Shown: positions 22,684 through 34,090, numbered from the stretch's first letter. The stretch is DNA of 64,000 nt from Geosmithia putterillii (GCA_900188575.1 FYEU01000313.1:1854479-1918478); one strand, 5' to 3'. Notes: a model not told the origin generated them from the sequence alone. Translations and numbers: made by a program.

Positions 22684-23169
22684 ATGGACAGATACCGGCC
22701 CTCTCCCACAACACATCACGTACTCGTCACGATAGCCGGCATGGCCAGCAAAAGTAACCCTGAACCGGCATCCAAACTCCAGCGCGGCAGGGAGTTCTTC
22801 TCGGCCGAGATGCGGGACCGTCAAGCTCGCGGAAAGGACCCTTACATTCGAACAGACGACACGGTCGCTGCCCCGAAATCAGCAGGGGGGACGCAGCAGC
22901 CGAGTATATACGTCGGGCTGGAATCGTTTACCGATCTCGAGAAGAAGTCGTTGGCTATGTCAGTTCTGGATAATCCAGAGCTGCTGCTCATGTATGCCCA
23001 GGTGCACCGAGACTCCGTCGCCGGCCAGAGAGCACGGTTCCAGAAGATTTTATGTACCATAGATCTCGACAAGGCCAGCCAGGATCGATCCCGAAGCCGG
23101 GACGGGACGGATGAGAAGGCACCCGAAACACAACTTGAGGACTTGGAGATGGCTTTCAACAAATTGTAA
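22684..23169 (+). CDS. Small conserved hypothetical protein
   Basis: An intronless frame of 161 residues with a strong ATG context at 22684 (ACCATGGAC). An internal ATG at 22741 would give a 142-residue product starting MASKSNPEPASKLQRG, which may be the true start because the first 19 residues look like leader. The body is soluble and mostly helical (FFSAEMRDRQARGKDPYIRT; SFTDLEKKSLAMSVLDNPEL) with a Ser/Arg/Asp-rich tail. There are no membrane segments or known motifs. Codon use has GC-rich third positions like its neighbours. Function unknown. Confidence 0.7.
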   Translation: MDRYRPSPTTHHVLVTIAGMASKSNPEPASKLQRGREFFSAEMRDRQARGKDPYIRTDDTVAAPKSAGGTQQPSIYVGLESFTDLEKKSLAMSVLDNPELLLMYAQVHRDSVAGQRARFQKILCTIDLDKASQDRSRSRDGTDEKAPETQLEDLEMAFNKL

Positions 23170-23727
23170 GCCATGGTGCTTGAGAAAATCATCTTGGGTA
23201 CGATCTTGGGGGACCGGATACCCGGACTACTGCCCCCACCATAAGTCAGGGATTGTCCGAGTGTCCTACAAGCGGCGCGGAGTTTGTGTAGCTGCTCCCG
23301 AGTGGACCCGAAAATAGGAATGCCCACACATCGCCGGCAGATGGTTGTTCAAGGAAAGAACGTCCGTAATGTTGCTCTTCCCAGGGTGGCGACTGGGGAC
23401 ACCATGTTCCCATTGAAGATGCGTGATCGTTCCTGCCAACTGCCCATGATGACGTCTGCGTTTTTGCCGGTGGATGTGGCCGAAGTGGAGCCCAGCGCGT
23501 CAGCACAATCGGGACCTCGGAGGTCTGAGCTATCCGCCGCGCCGTGGCCTCACTCTCATTCTCAGGTATTACATTGATGCAATGCCGCAATAGACTGCGC
23601 CTCTGCACTCAAGAAAAAAAATCTTTGCCATTCTAGGAATCTCGTTTTCGATGTCGGCAGCTGTTGAGACGTGCCCTTTATCTTCTGCTTCGCCATTTTT
23701 CGTTTCCTGCCACGCGTGCCATTGACC
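23170..23727. other. Intergenic region upstream of the AIG1-like gene
   Basis: No supported gene. The last 60 bases are a pyrimidine-rich leader. Confidence 0.4.
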
Positions 23728-24533
23728 ATGGCCAAGCATCCGATCCAGCGCCTGGCGTCGCCCTCCCGCACGGTCTCGCTCGTGCTGCACTTGGCCGGCA
23801 TCGCCAGCTTTAGCTACAACTTCCACTTCCTGACGGTCTGGGACACGCCCTTCGATGCGGCCTACGGGTGGCACTTCCAGTTTCTCACCATCCTGGGCCT
23901 GTCGGCCGCCCTCCTGGCCTTCGTGCTGGGCGCCCTGGCCGATCTGACCCTGGCGCCAGCCCTGTTCCGAGCCAAGAACGTCGTCAGCATCATGGCCACC
24001 CCCGTCGAAGTTGTCGTCGCCATCCTCTACTGGGGGCTCTACATCATCGACCCGAAGCTCCTCTTCGAGGGCGTCGACATCCAGCTGCCCCTCCTCGTCG
24101 ATATGGGCTTTCACCTCTGCCCCGCGGTTCTACTGGCCACCGACTTCATCTTCTTTAGCCCGCCATGGACCATACCCACATACGGCGCCGTGGCTCTCAG
24201 TGCGTCAATCGCATCCCTGTACTGGGTCTGGGTCGAGCAGTGCTACAGCCATAATGGATGGTATGTAAATTTCGCTTGCTTCACGCCGCGTTAATCTCCA
24301 ATGACCGCTTCTCGAGTTCACTGCCAGTATCTGATATCGCGGGGAATCTCATTTGCTAATTGTCTTGTTTGGCTAGGTACCCATATCCCATCTTTGCGCT
24401 GCTGTCGCCTCCCCAGCGCGTTCTACTCTTCTCCTTTGCTGCTTTCCTCTCCACTGCTTCGTCCATTGGTCTCAAATGGGTATATGGAAAGGTTAACGGA
24501 TACGAGGGAGTCCCCCTTAAGAAAGTGCAATAA
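23728..24533 (+). CDS. AIG1/FAR-17a-like membrane protein (ADTRP family)
   Basis: Exons 23728-24260 and 24377-24533 give 229 residues; the 116-nt intron (GTATGT, GGCTAG) splits a Trp codon and joins SHNGW to YPYPIFALLSPPQR. Five to six hydrophobic segments cover most of the chain. The family's catalytic Thr is probably in WHFQFLTILGLS (about residue 53), and the catalytic His in DMGFHLCPAVLL (about residue 130). AIG1 and ADTRP are transmembrane threonine hydrolases of branched fatty-acid esters; whether fungal members keep that activity is inference. It ends with a basic tail (GVPLKKVQ), compatible with an ER membrane location. Confidence 0.85.
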
Positions 24534-25563
24534 ATCGAGGGAGCACGAACAATGTCGGCGTCCCATCTTTAAGAAAAGAAATGCCCGCCGAGGGAGGAAC
24601 TTCACTGTCCACTTGAAATTACAACGAGGTCGGTATACGAAGGGTTTGCAAATAGATACGGGAAGTCCCCTTTCATTTTCCTAGATCTCCATCCACGAAA
24701 CACCTATCTTCATGTCCAATACCCAACACAAAGTAATGGTGCCAGCCGTGTACACATGTGAGGTCATGCTGCACATTCAGGTATCCAAGGGAGGCCGTGT
24801 CAATCCAAGCCCAACCATCTCGTCCTCAGTTCAGGTCATCACCAACGTCAAACTGAGTAAGAAAACCGCCGTTTTAACAGCGAGCTCGTGACCGCTACCA
24901 AGAAGCTTCGGTAAGTTGCAGGTGGCCATGGAGTCGGCCATAGAGTGGAGCCAACTTGGACATTCCTAGACTCGGACTGTCAATGCATAGTACGCGTGGT
25001 CTCGTAAAACTGAGGCGAGCATAGTAACCTAGGCGCAGGGTCCAACATGCCCTCGTCTTCTCTGGCTCTGTTCTTTGCTGCAGACTTGATGGATGCAGCG
25101 TCCATTGGGATGGGACGTGGGGTAAGAAAGCGACAGAAGGCAAGGGAACGCGGCAGGTCCCGCCTAGAAGAAACGGCAACGATCCTATGGCCTTATTGGG
25201 TGCCGGAAAACAAGAGAAATGTTCGTATTGTCGATACTGTCCACGAAAATATCCTCTCACCAGCCTCTTGTTTTATCTTAGATGTCTGCGCTCATGGCAT
25301 GGATTGACTTGGTGGTGTAGTGTAGAGTAGCTCCTATGGTTGGCGGGATTGCTTAGGGAAGGGGGAAGGAACGAATGCGGGGCTCGGATGGATCATTAAC
25401 GCGTCCAAATTGAAGGCTCGACAACTTGCCCTTGAACTATACTTAAGAACTTCAAACACGTCGCACGCGTTGTCTTTTTCTCGTCTCACCTTCTGATCTA
25501 ACGACGCCATAATATCTCGCCATATATCCCGACTCCTATTTATCCTGATCTTCTGCCTCAGCC
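24534..25563. other. Intergenic, upstream of sld5
   Basis: No gene found. Open frames are short and lack splice-consistent continuations. The right end is pyrimidine-rich leader for sld5. Confidence 0.45.
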
Positions 25564-26362
25564 ATGGACATCGACGACATCCTACGCGAGGTTGACCCCA
25601 CCTCTGGCGGCATCCCTCGCGAAACGACTGATTTGCAGGCCCTGACGCGTCTCTGGGTTGCCGAGCGCTCAGCTCCAGAGCTTCTGAAGTGCGTTGAAGC
25701 TTTCATTTGTCGTCTTCTTTCTCTTTTACAATCGTTCACTGACTGATCTCTGCCCAGCTGGCCGTCGGGTGGTTTATTTGAGCGCGTCAATGGCCGAATC
25801 AAGGCTCAAATCGAAAAGGTTGAGGACATGACGGGCGACATGGATCCCAAGACAAATTTCGCCCTCATTGTCATCCAGACCGAATTGGAACGTTTCAAGT
25901 TTCTTGTTCGCAGCTATCTACGAGCAAGGATTTCCAAGGTACACATCTTCTCTGGCGTTTTGCTTTGAGAGCAGAGCTGACATCTCTCTACCGGACTAAT
26001 AGATCGACAAACACACGCTCCACTACTTGTCCAGCGATGAACTGCGGTCCAGGCTGTCGTCCATGGAGTTGGCATATGCGACGAGGCATCAGGCACTCCT
26101 GCACAATCACTACCTCTCGTCATTTCTGGCCTCCTTCCCCCCGCAATTGCAAAATCTCAACGACACGGCTGGTGGCGTCAGCATGATTGACTCCCCAGAC
26201 TTGAGCACGACTGTTTTCATTCGCATGCTCAAGGACCGCGATGTACACGGCCAGGGAACCGACTCTGACAACACCCTTTCAGCCGAGAACGGGGACATCT
26301 TGATCATAAGGTGGTCGAGTGCCAAGCCCCTCGTTGATGCAGGAGATGCCGAACTCGTGTGA
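25564..26362 (+). CDS. sld5: GINS complex subunit Sld5
   Basis: Exons are 25564-25688, 25758-25938 and 26003-26362; introns of 69 and 64 nt keep the frame. The product is 221 residues. It starts MDIDDILREVDP and has the Sld5 A-domain helices (LTRLWVAERSAPELLNWP; ELERFKFLVRSYLRARISK) followed by the B-domain segment LIIRWSSAKPLVDAGDAELV at the C-terminus, as in other Sld5 proteins. GINS (Sld5, Psf1-3) joins Cdc45 and MCM2-7 to form the replicative helicase. Coding-looking sequence continues after the stop in another frame (see the following region), but the natural C-terminal motif argues that the stop is real. Confidence 0.93.
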
Positions 26363-26920
26363 TTCCCGACAGCGGCATCGACTCTCCAAAATTGCCTACA
26401 GCCACGCCGGACGAGGAGCTGGCAAAGGCCAAAACACTTCAGGAGTATGAGTCGCAGTCGCCCACTAGCAGACTTCCAGCTTTGCCTGACTACATCACGT
26501 ATGGCACATTATGAATCCGCCAACAAGGAGCGGGAGCCCTGGAGTTACACCTTACAACGGATGCTCCAACAATCGCGACGCCAGATAGTCCAGATTCAGC
26601 AAGGGCTCCAGGCCAGGGGAACAGCATCTGATCAAACCATGGCGGACGTGCTCCATAAGAACATTGCGACGTCGGTGTCTGCGACACCCCGATAAGCAAA
26701 GTTGTTTGTTCCTAATATTACACGATAGTATCCTACTTGCTATGCAATAACGCCATACCGTGCGTTTTACGACTCCATGAACGCCTGGGCCAAAACATAT
26801 ATAAAGAAGCGAAATCAAAAGTCAAGATCGTGGAGCCAACTATTAGTTCCCTCACCACAAGACCATGCGAAAGCGGACATTTTTCCATTGCATACACGCA
26901 CGCGCAGCGTAGTCATTTGC
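26363..26920. other. Coding-like, frame-broken stretch after sld5
   Basis: Plus-strand frames from 26362 read IPDSGIDSPKLPTATPDEEL and on to LPALPDYITYGTL, then stop. A different frame (26447-26695) carries NKEREPWSYTLQRMLQQSRR. Both look protein-like but are not joined by a normal intron. This could be a decayed gene, or chance. The stretch to 26920 is otherwise the shared 3' region with the large unknown gene on the minus strand. Confidence 0.3.
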
Positions 26921-29470
26921 TCACCGGGAGTCAAATGCCAACCGAGAATGCCCAAAAGAGCCCGTGAAGGGCATGGCCGTTGCCGGGAGAGTATTGCGCC
27001 GAGTCTGCTTCTGACGAGCGCTGGCTGGCGTACTGGCTCGACTGCCCGCGATAGAGTTGCTCTTCTTCCGCTTGAGCTGTGTCTGCAAAATGCGTTTCGA
27101 ATATAAATTTTGGTCGATTCTCGAGTGCCCACCAAAGGTAGAGGAGCTGCCAGCGGGGGAGGTGACTGGCCGTTGGTTGAAGACTGCGCTGGCGTTGACA
27201 AAGGTCTGGGCGGGTGCCACCTCGGCCGAGGTGCAAACACGACGAGGGATGAACCCTTGCGGCGTGGTATTCTTCTCAGATGCGCAGGGAATTGGATAAT
27301 GTCCTTCAACTGATGCTTTCTTACGCACGGCAGGGGCCAACCTGAAATTGATGCTGGGATTGGGGATCTCGGCTGTTCCGGCGGCCTCCTGGCTCATGAG
27401 GCAAGACCCTTTGGAGATGAGACGAATGTCCTTAGTTGTCCGCACCTGGCTGGACGGTACTCGATTCCACTGGTCGCGCAGCATCATCTCCTCCTCTCGG
27501 AGGGCAGGCTCGGTGTGGTGGATAACTGTCCCGATGCTTGATGTCTCAACGTCGCGCTGGCCGTCCTCGAGACTACCATTGTCATAATCGAAGTTGACGC
27601 CACCAAAGGTTGACGAGACGTGCAGTGCCGAGTCGGGTGTCGCGGCTCCCTCGTGGAGATGAACGCTATCTGTATCTGCCAAGCTGGGTGTCGAGATGCC
27701 ACTGGCAGTAGAGATGCACGAGTCACCCGTGGAGACTAGGCTATGGATGTACTGGTTGTCCTGGACACTGTCATCGTGGGTAGTCCACTGGCATGTTTCC
27801 TTAGCCGCCTCTTCCTCTTCCAGGGACCGCCTTCGGAGGTCGGACAAGCGCAGCTTCTTGGAGAGCCTTCGACAAGGGTTAGCTGCGCCTCCGGGCGAGC
27901 CATTGATCGGTTCCATGTTAATTCCATCGGGGGTAGCAACGCTAATGTCCGGTAGCGGCAGTGGTGCCCTCAATGAGATGGTATCCCTCAGAACCATGGC
28001 AAGATCTTGCTGAATGCGCTCCCCCAGACGACATCGCAGGGTGTGGACTTTGCGCTCGACAGAATTGAAGAGGCTCGCATCCCAGAGGCCCGCATCCTCT
28101 ACGGAGCAGACAGTGGTATCGAGAACCAGGTGCCCTCTCTTGTGGACAGACAGGACGGCAACGATGCCATGGCCTCGAAGGACATCGGTCATTCCGGTCA
28201 CGACACGTTGGAGGATACGTTCGATGGTCTTGCGGGAGTGGAGGTTGGACGGGCCCAGGGTGACAGTGAGGGGACGGGGAACTCTCCAGTCCTTGCTGCG
28301 CATTTCGTGTACCCTCAGTACCAGCTCCTCAGTTTTATTGGTAGCCCTGTCGCAGTGGTCCCGAGCGGTTTCAAGCTCCTGCTTCAGGATCTGAACAAGG
28401 GCGTCGGCGTGGCTGTGGTTGATGAGGGTTCGGAAACTCTGGTGACGCATCGTCAGGTGCGAGTAGTCGGGGCCAAAATTGTTACGGACGGCAGCTCTGA
28501 GATCAAAGGCTCCCTGCTGGACGTGATGGCAGCCATGGCTTCCCTCGAGGGCGTCACAATGCTCGTGCATCTCGCCAAAGTCGTCCTCTCTGGCCTTGGT
28601 AGCCTCATACAGGATCTCGACGATTTCAGCCATGAGGTCCTCGCCACGGTCCAGTGTCAGCGGCGTGTCCTGCCTGCTGTCTATCTTGACGGACCAGTCG
28701 TGACCCGGGCATCCTGGGCTCTGTGTGCGAAGGCTGAGATCAATTGAATACCCCGGTGTGTCGATGTAGCTGGGGATACACTGAGTGTCCTGTGGGCCGC
28801 CTATCATCGGGGGCGTCTTCTGGTGGCCGAGAGGATCTTGTTGGACGAAGGGAGGCAAGTCCCAGTGGAAGCCGGTATCGTAGCTCTGAAGAAAGAGGCC
28901 GACGGTGCGGTCCGCTTCGAGGACGACCTCGTGAGCAGCATGGAGCGTCAGGGCCTGCTCCTGGAAGGAGGTGAAGTGCATCTCCCTCCATGGAGCACCC
29001 TTGCGGTCGATACGGAACATGATGCGATACCTGGCGAGCTTGGTGTGCGGAGCCGTGTACCTGAGGGGTTCAGTGGCCCTGGCGTCAGGCCTCGTGATGA
29101 GTTCTTTGGCGCAGTGCTGAATGCGGTGGGCGAGGCCGGTGCAGAGCTCATCTGTGGCGTCGAATCCTGGGCTCGTCTCGTACTCTTGGTGGAAGTTCTT
29201 GTCGACAGGGTACTCGGCCCTGACGGTGAGTAAAACCCGCAGATTGGCTGTAGATTGGGGTCGGACGACTTCCTCAATCTCCTCCTCCTCGGCGGGAGCT
29301 CTCAGCCGGGACCACCGTGCCCTTTTCCGACTCATCATCTTCTTGATGGGGCGGCATATCCTGTGGACGATGGATGTCGAGGGACCTTGGCGGCTGGTCT
29401 TCTCAAGCATCTCGAAGAATTGCACCTGCTCCTTGACCGTCTTGTCGCAGGGCGTCTTGCGCGTGAGCAT
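26921..29470 (-). CDS. Large uncharacterised basic protein, intronless
   Basis: An open frame of 849 residues starts at the ATG at 29470 (MLTRKTPCDKTVKEQVQFFE); the frame is open further upstream but only from a TTG. The N-terminal part carries KKMMSRKRARWSRLRA followed by an acidic EEEEIEEVV run. A central segment (about 100-560) looks folded and mixed alpha/beta (for example EYETSPGFDATDELCTGLAH; DLMAEIVEILYEAT; PRPLTVTLGPSNLHSRKT). The C-terminal third is Ser/Thr-rich and disordered, ending with a basic QLKRKKSNSIAGS region. No membrane segment and no motif I can name. A nuclear location is possible from the basic clusters. Function unknown. Confidence 0.75.
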   Translation of the reverse strand: MLTRKTPCDKTVKEQVQFFEMLEKTSRQGPSTSIVHRICRPIKKMMSRKRARWSRLRAPAEEEEIEEVVRPQSTANLRVLLTVRAEYPVDKNFHQEYETSPGFDATDELCTGLAHRIQHCAKELITRPDARATEPLRYTAPHTKLARYRIMFRIDRKGAPWREMHFTSFQEQALTLHAAHEVVLEADRTVGLFLQSYDTGFHWDLPPFVQQDPLGHQKTPPMIGGPQDTQCIPSYIDTPGYSIDLSLRTQSPGCPGHDWSVKIDSRQDTPLTLDRGEDLMAEIVEILYEATKAREDDFGEMHEHCDALEGSHGCHHVQQGAFDLRAAVRNNFGPDYSHLTMRHQSFRTLINHSHADALVQILKQELETARDHCDRATNKTEELVLRVHEMRSKDWRVPRPLTVTLGPSNLHSRKTIERILQRVVTGMTDVLRGHGIVAVLSVHKRGHLVLDTTVCSVEDAGLWDASLFNSVERKVHTLRCRLGERIQQDLAMVLRDTISLRAPLPLPDISVATPDGINMEPINGSPGGAANPCRRLSKKLRLSDLRRRSLEEEEAAKETCQWTTHDDSVQDNQYIHSLVSTGDSCISTASGISTPSLADTDSVHLHEGAATPDSALHVSSTFGGVNFDYDNGSLEDGQRDVETSSIGTVIHHTEPALREEEMMLRDQWNRVPSSQVRTTKDIRLISKGSCLMSQEAAGTAEIPNPSINFRLAPAVRKKASVEGHYPIPCASEKNTTPQGFIPRRVCTSAEVAPAQTFVNASAVFNQRPVTSPAGSSSTFGGHSRIDQNLYSKRILQTQLKRKKSNSIAGSRASTPASARQKQTRRNTLPATAMPFTGSFGHSRLAFDSR

Positions 29471-31672
29471 GGCTTGCGGTGTCGGCCGTCCAACAGCGTG
29501 GCTGCGGCTGCTTTGTGCGTGAGGCTGCTTTTGTGTGCGAGGCCAGTACAATGTGATCTTCTGTTGGGTTTAGGGTTCAATGTTGGGATGACGATATTTC
29601 CAGTTGGCGATGTGTGTTTTTGGTGCACGGGTTCGGGTGTGTGTGTGTCTGCGATGTAATACTACTACTAGGTAGTGATGAACTTGTGAAGGGATGGGAG
29701 AGGGTGGAAGAGGGGGACTGGAGTCAAGGGATGCATGTATCCGAACACCAAGAGATACAGATAGATGTAACAGTGTTGAGAACGAGAAACGGACCAAAAG
29801 AAGGATGTATGCTCCGTTTCACTTGTCTACGATGATCAAGCCCGTGCTCATGCATCCTTTGGACTTCCTTCCTTGGGACTTGGGACTCTCCCCAGAATGC
29901 AATGACCCCACGATTGTTGTCAACAGCAACGGAGTGGTGGACGGGGTGCATACCAATCCACAGGCGGCATTGCCGACCCTCAGACGGTTGGAACGCATCG
30001 CCCGAGACAGGCGACACAGGGTGAAGAAGTCAGGCCCTTTGGCCCTGTGCCCGGGTAGGAATAGCATGACGATTGAGGGAGCACAAAGGGAGGAAGGGGC
30101 GAGCGTGGCCTATGAGGTTGTGGTATCTGGGCACTGGGCCATCCGGTCTAGACAGATGAGACATTGTTAGATTAAGTACATCGGATATCTCGCCCTTGGC
30201 ATGAAGGCATCCGCACCTTGCCACTTTTGGGGGGGGTCTGGGGGTCTCCATTGTCTTTTAGCCTTTTCCATTGTTCTGCATGAGTCGTGCGTCCAACTCA
30301 GAATCAAGGCTTCAATTCTTCCATGCACAAGATATTGTGGTAATACCAGTAGCAGCACAATATTGAAGACAGGAGCGACGTATGTGGACAGGTCGTGAAG
30401 ATGAAGAAAGAAAGCAGGACATCCCAGCTGTCAAGTCTGCCAGAAAATGTCTCTGCCTTGTTCCCTGTTTGATGGCCTGCCTGCAACAGCTTGATGCTCA
30501 CCATGCCCATGCTGTCGACGTAATGAGTGCTCACTGCTCAGACAACAACCCTCCAGGCTGATGATTGCCCCCTCAACCCCTGCAACTCTGCACGTACTTA
30601 CGGCAAGACGGCGACGGGTATGCACGATGCAAGGCGGGGGACAGGGTTTCTCTTGTTGTCTCAGCCGGCTTCCACCGTCATTCATCAGTCTGCACCTTGT
30701 CGCCGTTTCATTGGGACTGGCCATGGCCCATGGCCAGCGATAAAGAGTAGGACAGTAGGACCCCAATACTTACGGAGTAATTACGCAGAGGGAGACTTGC
30801 CCAGGTGAGTCTACGTCGTATAAGCTAAGAACCAAAAAAGCACCAAGTGATATAGGATTGCAATACCCGATGAATGGTTTGGATGCTACCTGCCAATCAG
30901 GCTATTTGACTGTGCATACTCCGTACACAGCGTGAAGAATTTCAGCACAACAAGGATCTTTGTCGGGTGGAATGTTGGGAGCTTTGTGAGCTCACTCACG
31001 TCAAGGCCGGGTTTTCAATTGCAACCATTTCCTTCAGTCTCATTCTATGCCCCCCTGCCTAAACGGTTGAACCCTTGTCCTCTGGTGTTCTCTTGGATGA
31101 TATCAGCCACACTGCTGCCTGCTCCGGTTGATGACAAACTGCTCGTTCGTCGGCTGCATGTTGGCCGTATTCCGCGGCCCGTGGGGGGCTGTGCCAACCT
31201 GTGCTGCCTGGCATGAACATTGAATGATGAGTGAACGAACGAATGAATGAATACACGTCCCCTTCCCTGTAATACCTCTCTCCTTGGCCATAGCCGGGGT
31301 AGCTGGTCGGGTGGCACAGTGATGATATTTCAATGTGTCGACGGCTGATGAGGCTGAAACTATTGACGATACACAATGCTAATGGTCAAGGTCTGTTGGC
31401 TCTTGATTATGCATTCGATGCATGTTGGCTCGTCCTGTCGCATCATCACGAGGCCATGCAGGCCAGGCCAGTCGTCACACGCTCAATATCGCTGGGCGCT
31501 TTTTCTCAGCGGCATGAAATGGGCGAATCTGCAGGCAAACAGGCAGTAAAGATGTTGCCGCCTTCTATTCACGGTCGGGGACGGACACAGTAAATGGACG
31601 GCCATGTCCATGGTATTAATATGCACAGCCGGTTGCTCGTAGATGTGATGATAGAGCCAGGAAGTAATCACC
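29471..31672. other. Intergenic region of about 2.2 kb
   Basis: The left part is the pyrimidine-rich (minus strand) leader and promoter of the large unknown gene. TACGGAGTAA lies at 30771-30780 and TACTCCGTAC at 30917-30926. No coding exon with splice support was found; the longest open frames lack recognisable features. Confidence 0.45.
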
Positions 31673-32141
31673 ATGGCAAAGAAGAAGAGCTCCCAGAAGA
31701 GCCCCCAGAAGAGCCCCAAGGAGAGCAACGGCAAAGCACCCTCCATCCAGGACAGGTGGGACAGCTACTTTGGCAAGGGCGCCATTGACGACTTCCAGCG
31801 TCTCTGTCGGGATCTCGGGCTGCCAGATGACTTGTCTAGCAAGACTCAGTGTCGCAAGGTAAGAACATTCATCAAGTATAACCCCGTACTCGTAATGAGC
31901 ACGCTGTGTACACCGGCGTAAACTTATTGGTGCTGATTATATCCCACAGGCCCTCAGCAAGGTCCACGTCAACATTCGCCAGTTTCTTGACGCCATTAGC
32001 AGCGGCAACGACATCAGGTTCTTCCGCAATGCCAGGGAGCTGGCAAAATACACGACGGCAAAGAAGGGGAGAATTTACCCACGGAAATCCGTGCCCAACG
32101 GTAGTCCGCTTAAGGAGCTACTCCGGATGATAATTTGGTGA
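31673..32141 (+). CDS. Small conserved fungal protein, unknown function
   Basis: Exons 31673-31858 and 31950-32141 give 125 residues; the 91-nt intron has GTAAGA and TCCCACAG and joins KTQCRK to ALSKVHVNIRQF. The N-terminal 25 residues are Lys/Ser/Gln repeats (KKKSSQKSPQKSPKES), a likely nuclear-localisation or nucleic-acid-contact tail. The core (IQDRWDSYFGKGAIDDFQRL; DLGLPDDLSSKTQCRKALSK; IRFFRNARELAKYT) is helical and looks like a family I have seen across Sordariomycetes. No known function. It converges on utp18 with a gap of about 140 bp. Confidence 0.8.
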
Positions 32142-32284
32142 TGATTTGATGATGGAGGGCAAATATCCACGACATGGGGGGAGCGATTGATTTGGCATAA
32201 TCTGGATTCATCTTCTTTTTTTCCCTTTCCTATAAACATAAATACACAAAAGAGAGAAACGTGTGTGCGAATGTGCATAAGAAT

Positions 32285-34090
32285 CTAACTCCGTATCTGC
32301 CACATGCGAATCTTGCCCGAGTCGTTGCCCACGGCGAGGAGGTCGCTCTGGCGGCCAAACGCCACGGCTGTGACCCTGCCAAGAGGCGTCTGCTCGGTAG
32401 GCCAGTTCCTGTACAGGGTGCACGAGGGCAGATGGACCAGGCGGAAGGCATCCTTGCTGTGCTGGGAGGCAAACGCCATGAGCTGGCCATCGGGGGAGAA
32501 GGACAGGGCCGTGATGGGGGTGACGAGCTGCTCAAAGGTGCGGGTCGGGGTGGGCCTCTCCTTGATGGTGACGTCGTCGTCGTCGTCGGACGCGGCAAGA
32601 AGGTTCTGGCGGTCGTAGATGTTGGTGATGCCCGAGTTGGAACCGATGGCGACCCAGCGGTCGTCTCCGAGGGCGGCGGGTCCCTGGTGGCCACCGAGGG
32701 CGAGGACAATGGCGCCGACGCAGCCTTCGTCGAGCCAGATGCCGAGGAAACGGCGGGCCTCGACGCTGTACTCGCCGACCTGGCCGTCCCTGCCGAGGAT
32801 GGTGAGCCCGTCGCCCGTGCTCCACCAGCGGAAGTCGGCGATGCCGTTGTGGCTGGACAGGCGGGCCGATGCGATCCACTGCATAGACGTGGTGCTGAGG
32901 ATGCTGATGGAGCCACCGCCCTTGCGCGGCGTCGCCGCCACCGCCATGTACCGCCCACAGGGGCTGAGGCGGAAGCGCTCCATGGACCGGTGCTCGAGCT
33001 TGGAGCTGTGGCCCTGGATCTGCGACGTCTTCTGCACTACGCCCGACGGCAGGTCCCAGTGGTGGAAGTACCGCCTGCGGCCCGCAAAGAAGATCTTGTC
33101 GCCCTGCGGGTACAGGAACTCGGCCCGCCGCACGTCGACGTGCTTGACCTGCACCGACGTCAGCTGCGGGTTGGGCGTCGGGTGCGCCTCGGGCGCGATG
33201 TGGTGCAGGTACAGCACCGACGCCGGACTCGACGACAGCAGCACCGGGTACGTCGGGTGGAACGACAGGCTGTCCACCGGGGCCTTATGCCGGTCCGGGA
33301 TCTCGCGTGTCCGCTGGATGTCGATGATCTCGGGCCGCAGGCGCCTGTGCTTCTGCTGCCCCTGTCCGCCGGCGAGCTTGTTGGCGTCGCGCAGGAACGT
33401 CTGCAGGGGCTGCGCCTCGATGTCGCTCGAGTCGCTCGCGTCGCTGTCACTGCTGGCACCTGAGTCGTCCGACGTGGCCGCCGCTGACGACCGACGCCTG
33501 CGCTTTGTCGCCCGCGCATTCTCCCCGCCCTTCTTGGCCTTCGCCCACGACGGCATCGGGTTCAGCCGCACGTACTGTTGCCGCAGACGCCTGCTGTACT
33601 CTGTGCCGCTGACCACGTCTTCGACCTCAGATATCCGCAGCTTGCGCAGCCGCGTCGCACCGGCCAGCGATATAGCCAGGCGCTCATCATCGCTGTCCTC
33701 CCACGCCGGCTTTGCTTCTCCTCCTGCTGAACCTGCCGCCGTTTTGGCCCCCTTGTCGTCCGTCTTCTTGCCAGTTGTGCCAGCGTCAAACGTGAACAGG
33801 TCGTTGTCCTGCACGTCCTCCAGTTCGCCCGCGTCGTCGCCCTCGCCAGTCTTCCCTTCTGTCTCTTCCGAGCCATCCATAAGCCAGTCGTTTCCCTTGA
33901 AGAGGCTCTCGCGGAAGCCGTCCTTGTTGCCGAGCACCAGGCGTTCCAGCTCCTCCTCGTCCGAGTCCTTGTCAAATAGGCCGGCGGCAGCCTCATCGCG
34001 TTGTCGCTCGTCGCCGGACTCGAGGCCCGAAAAGTCGCTCTCTGATAGTGATTCGTCGTCAGACATCTTGTCGTCTTTGGGGGGCGCCAT
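32285..34090 (-). CDS. utp18: U3 snoRNP protein UTP18
   Basis: An intronless gene of 601 residues. Utp18 is a WD40 subunit of the UTP-B module of the small-subunit processome and is needed for 18S pre-rRNA processing in the nucleolus. The N-terminal 150 residues are acidic with serine runs (SDDESLSESDFSGLESGDE; DKDSDEEELERLVLGN), then a basic stretch with SWAKAKKGGENARATKRRRR and another acidic patch. WD repeats occupy about residues 265-601, including SLSFHPTYPVLLSSS, HSSKLEHRSMERFRLSPCGRY, ALSFSPDGQLMAFAS and VAFGRQSDLLAVGNDSGKIR. The length and order match the family. The start at MAPPKDDKMSDDES is the first ATG and follows a pyrimidine-rich leader. Confidence 0.96.
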   Translation of the reverse strand: MAPPKDDKMSDDESLSESDFSGLESGDERQRDEAAAGLFDKDSDEEELERLVLGNKDGFRESLFKGNDWLMDGSEETEGKTGEGDDAGELEDVQDNDLFTFDAGTTGKKTDDKGAKTAAGSAGGEAKPAWEDSDDERLAISLAGATRLRKLRISEVEDVVSGTEYSRRLRQQYVRLNPMPSWAKAKKGGENARATKRRRRSSAAATSDDSGASSDSDASDSSDIEAQPLQTFLRDANKLAGGQGQQKHRRLRPEIIDIQRTREIPDRHKAPVDSLSFHPTYPVLLSSSPASVLYLHHIAPEAHPTPNPQLTSVQVKHVDVRRAEFLYPQGDKIFFAGRRRYFHHWDLPSGVVQKTSQIQGHSSKLEHRSMERFRLSPCGRYMAVAATPRKGGGSISILSTTSMQWIASARLSSHNGIADFRWWSTGDGLTILGRDGQVGEYSVEARRFLGIWLDEGCVGAIVLALGGHQGPAALGDDRWVAIGSNSGITNIYDRQNLLAASDDDDDVTIKERPTPTRTFEQLVTPITALSFSPDGQLMAFASQHSKDAFRLVHLPSCTLYRNWPTEQTPLGRVTAVAFGRQSDLLAVGNDSGKIRMWQIRS

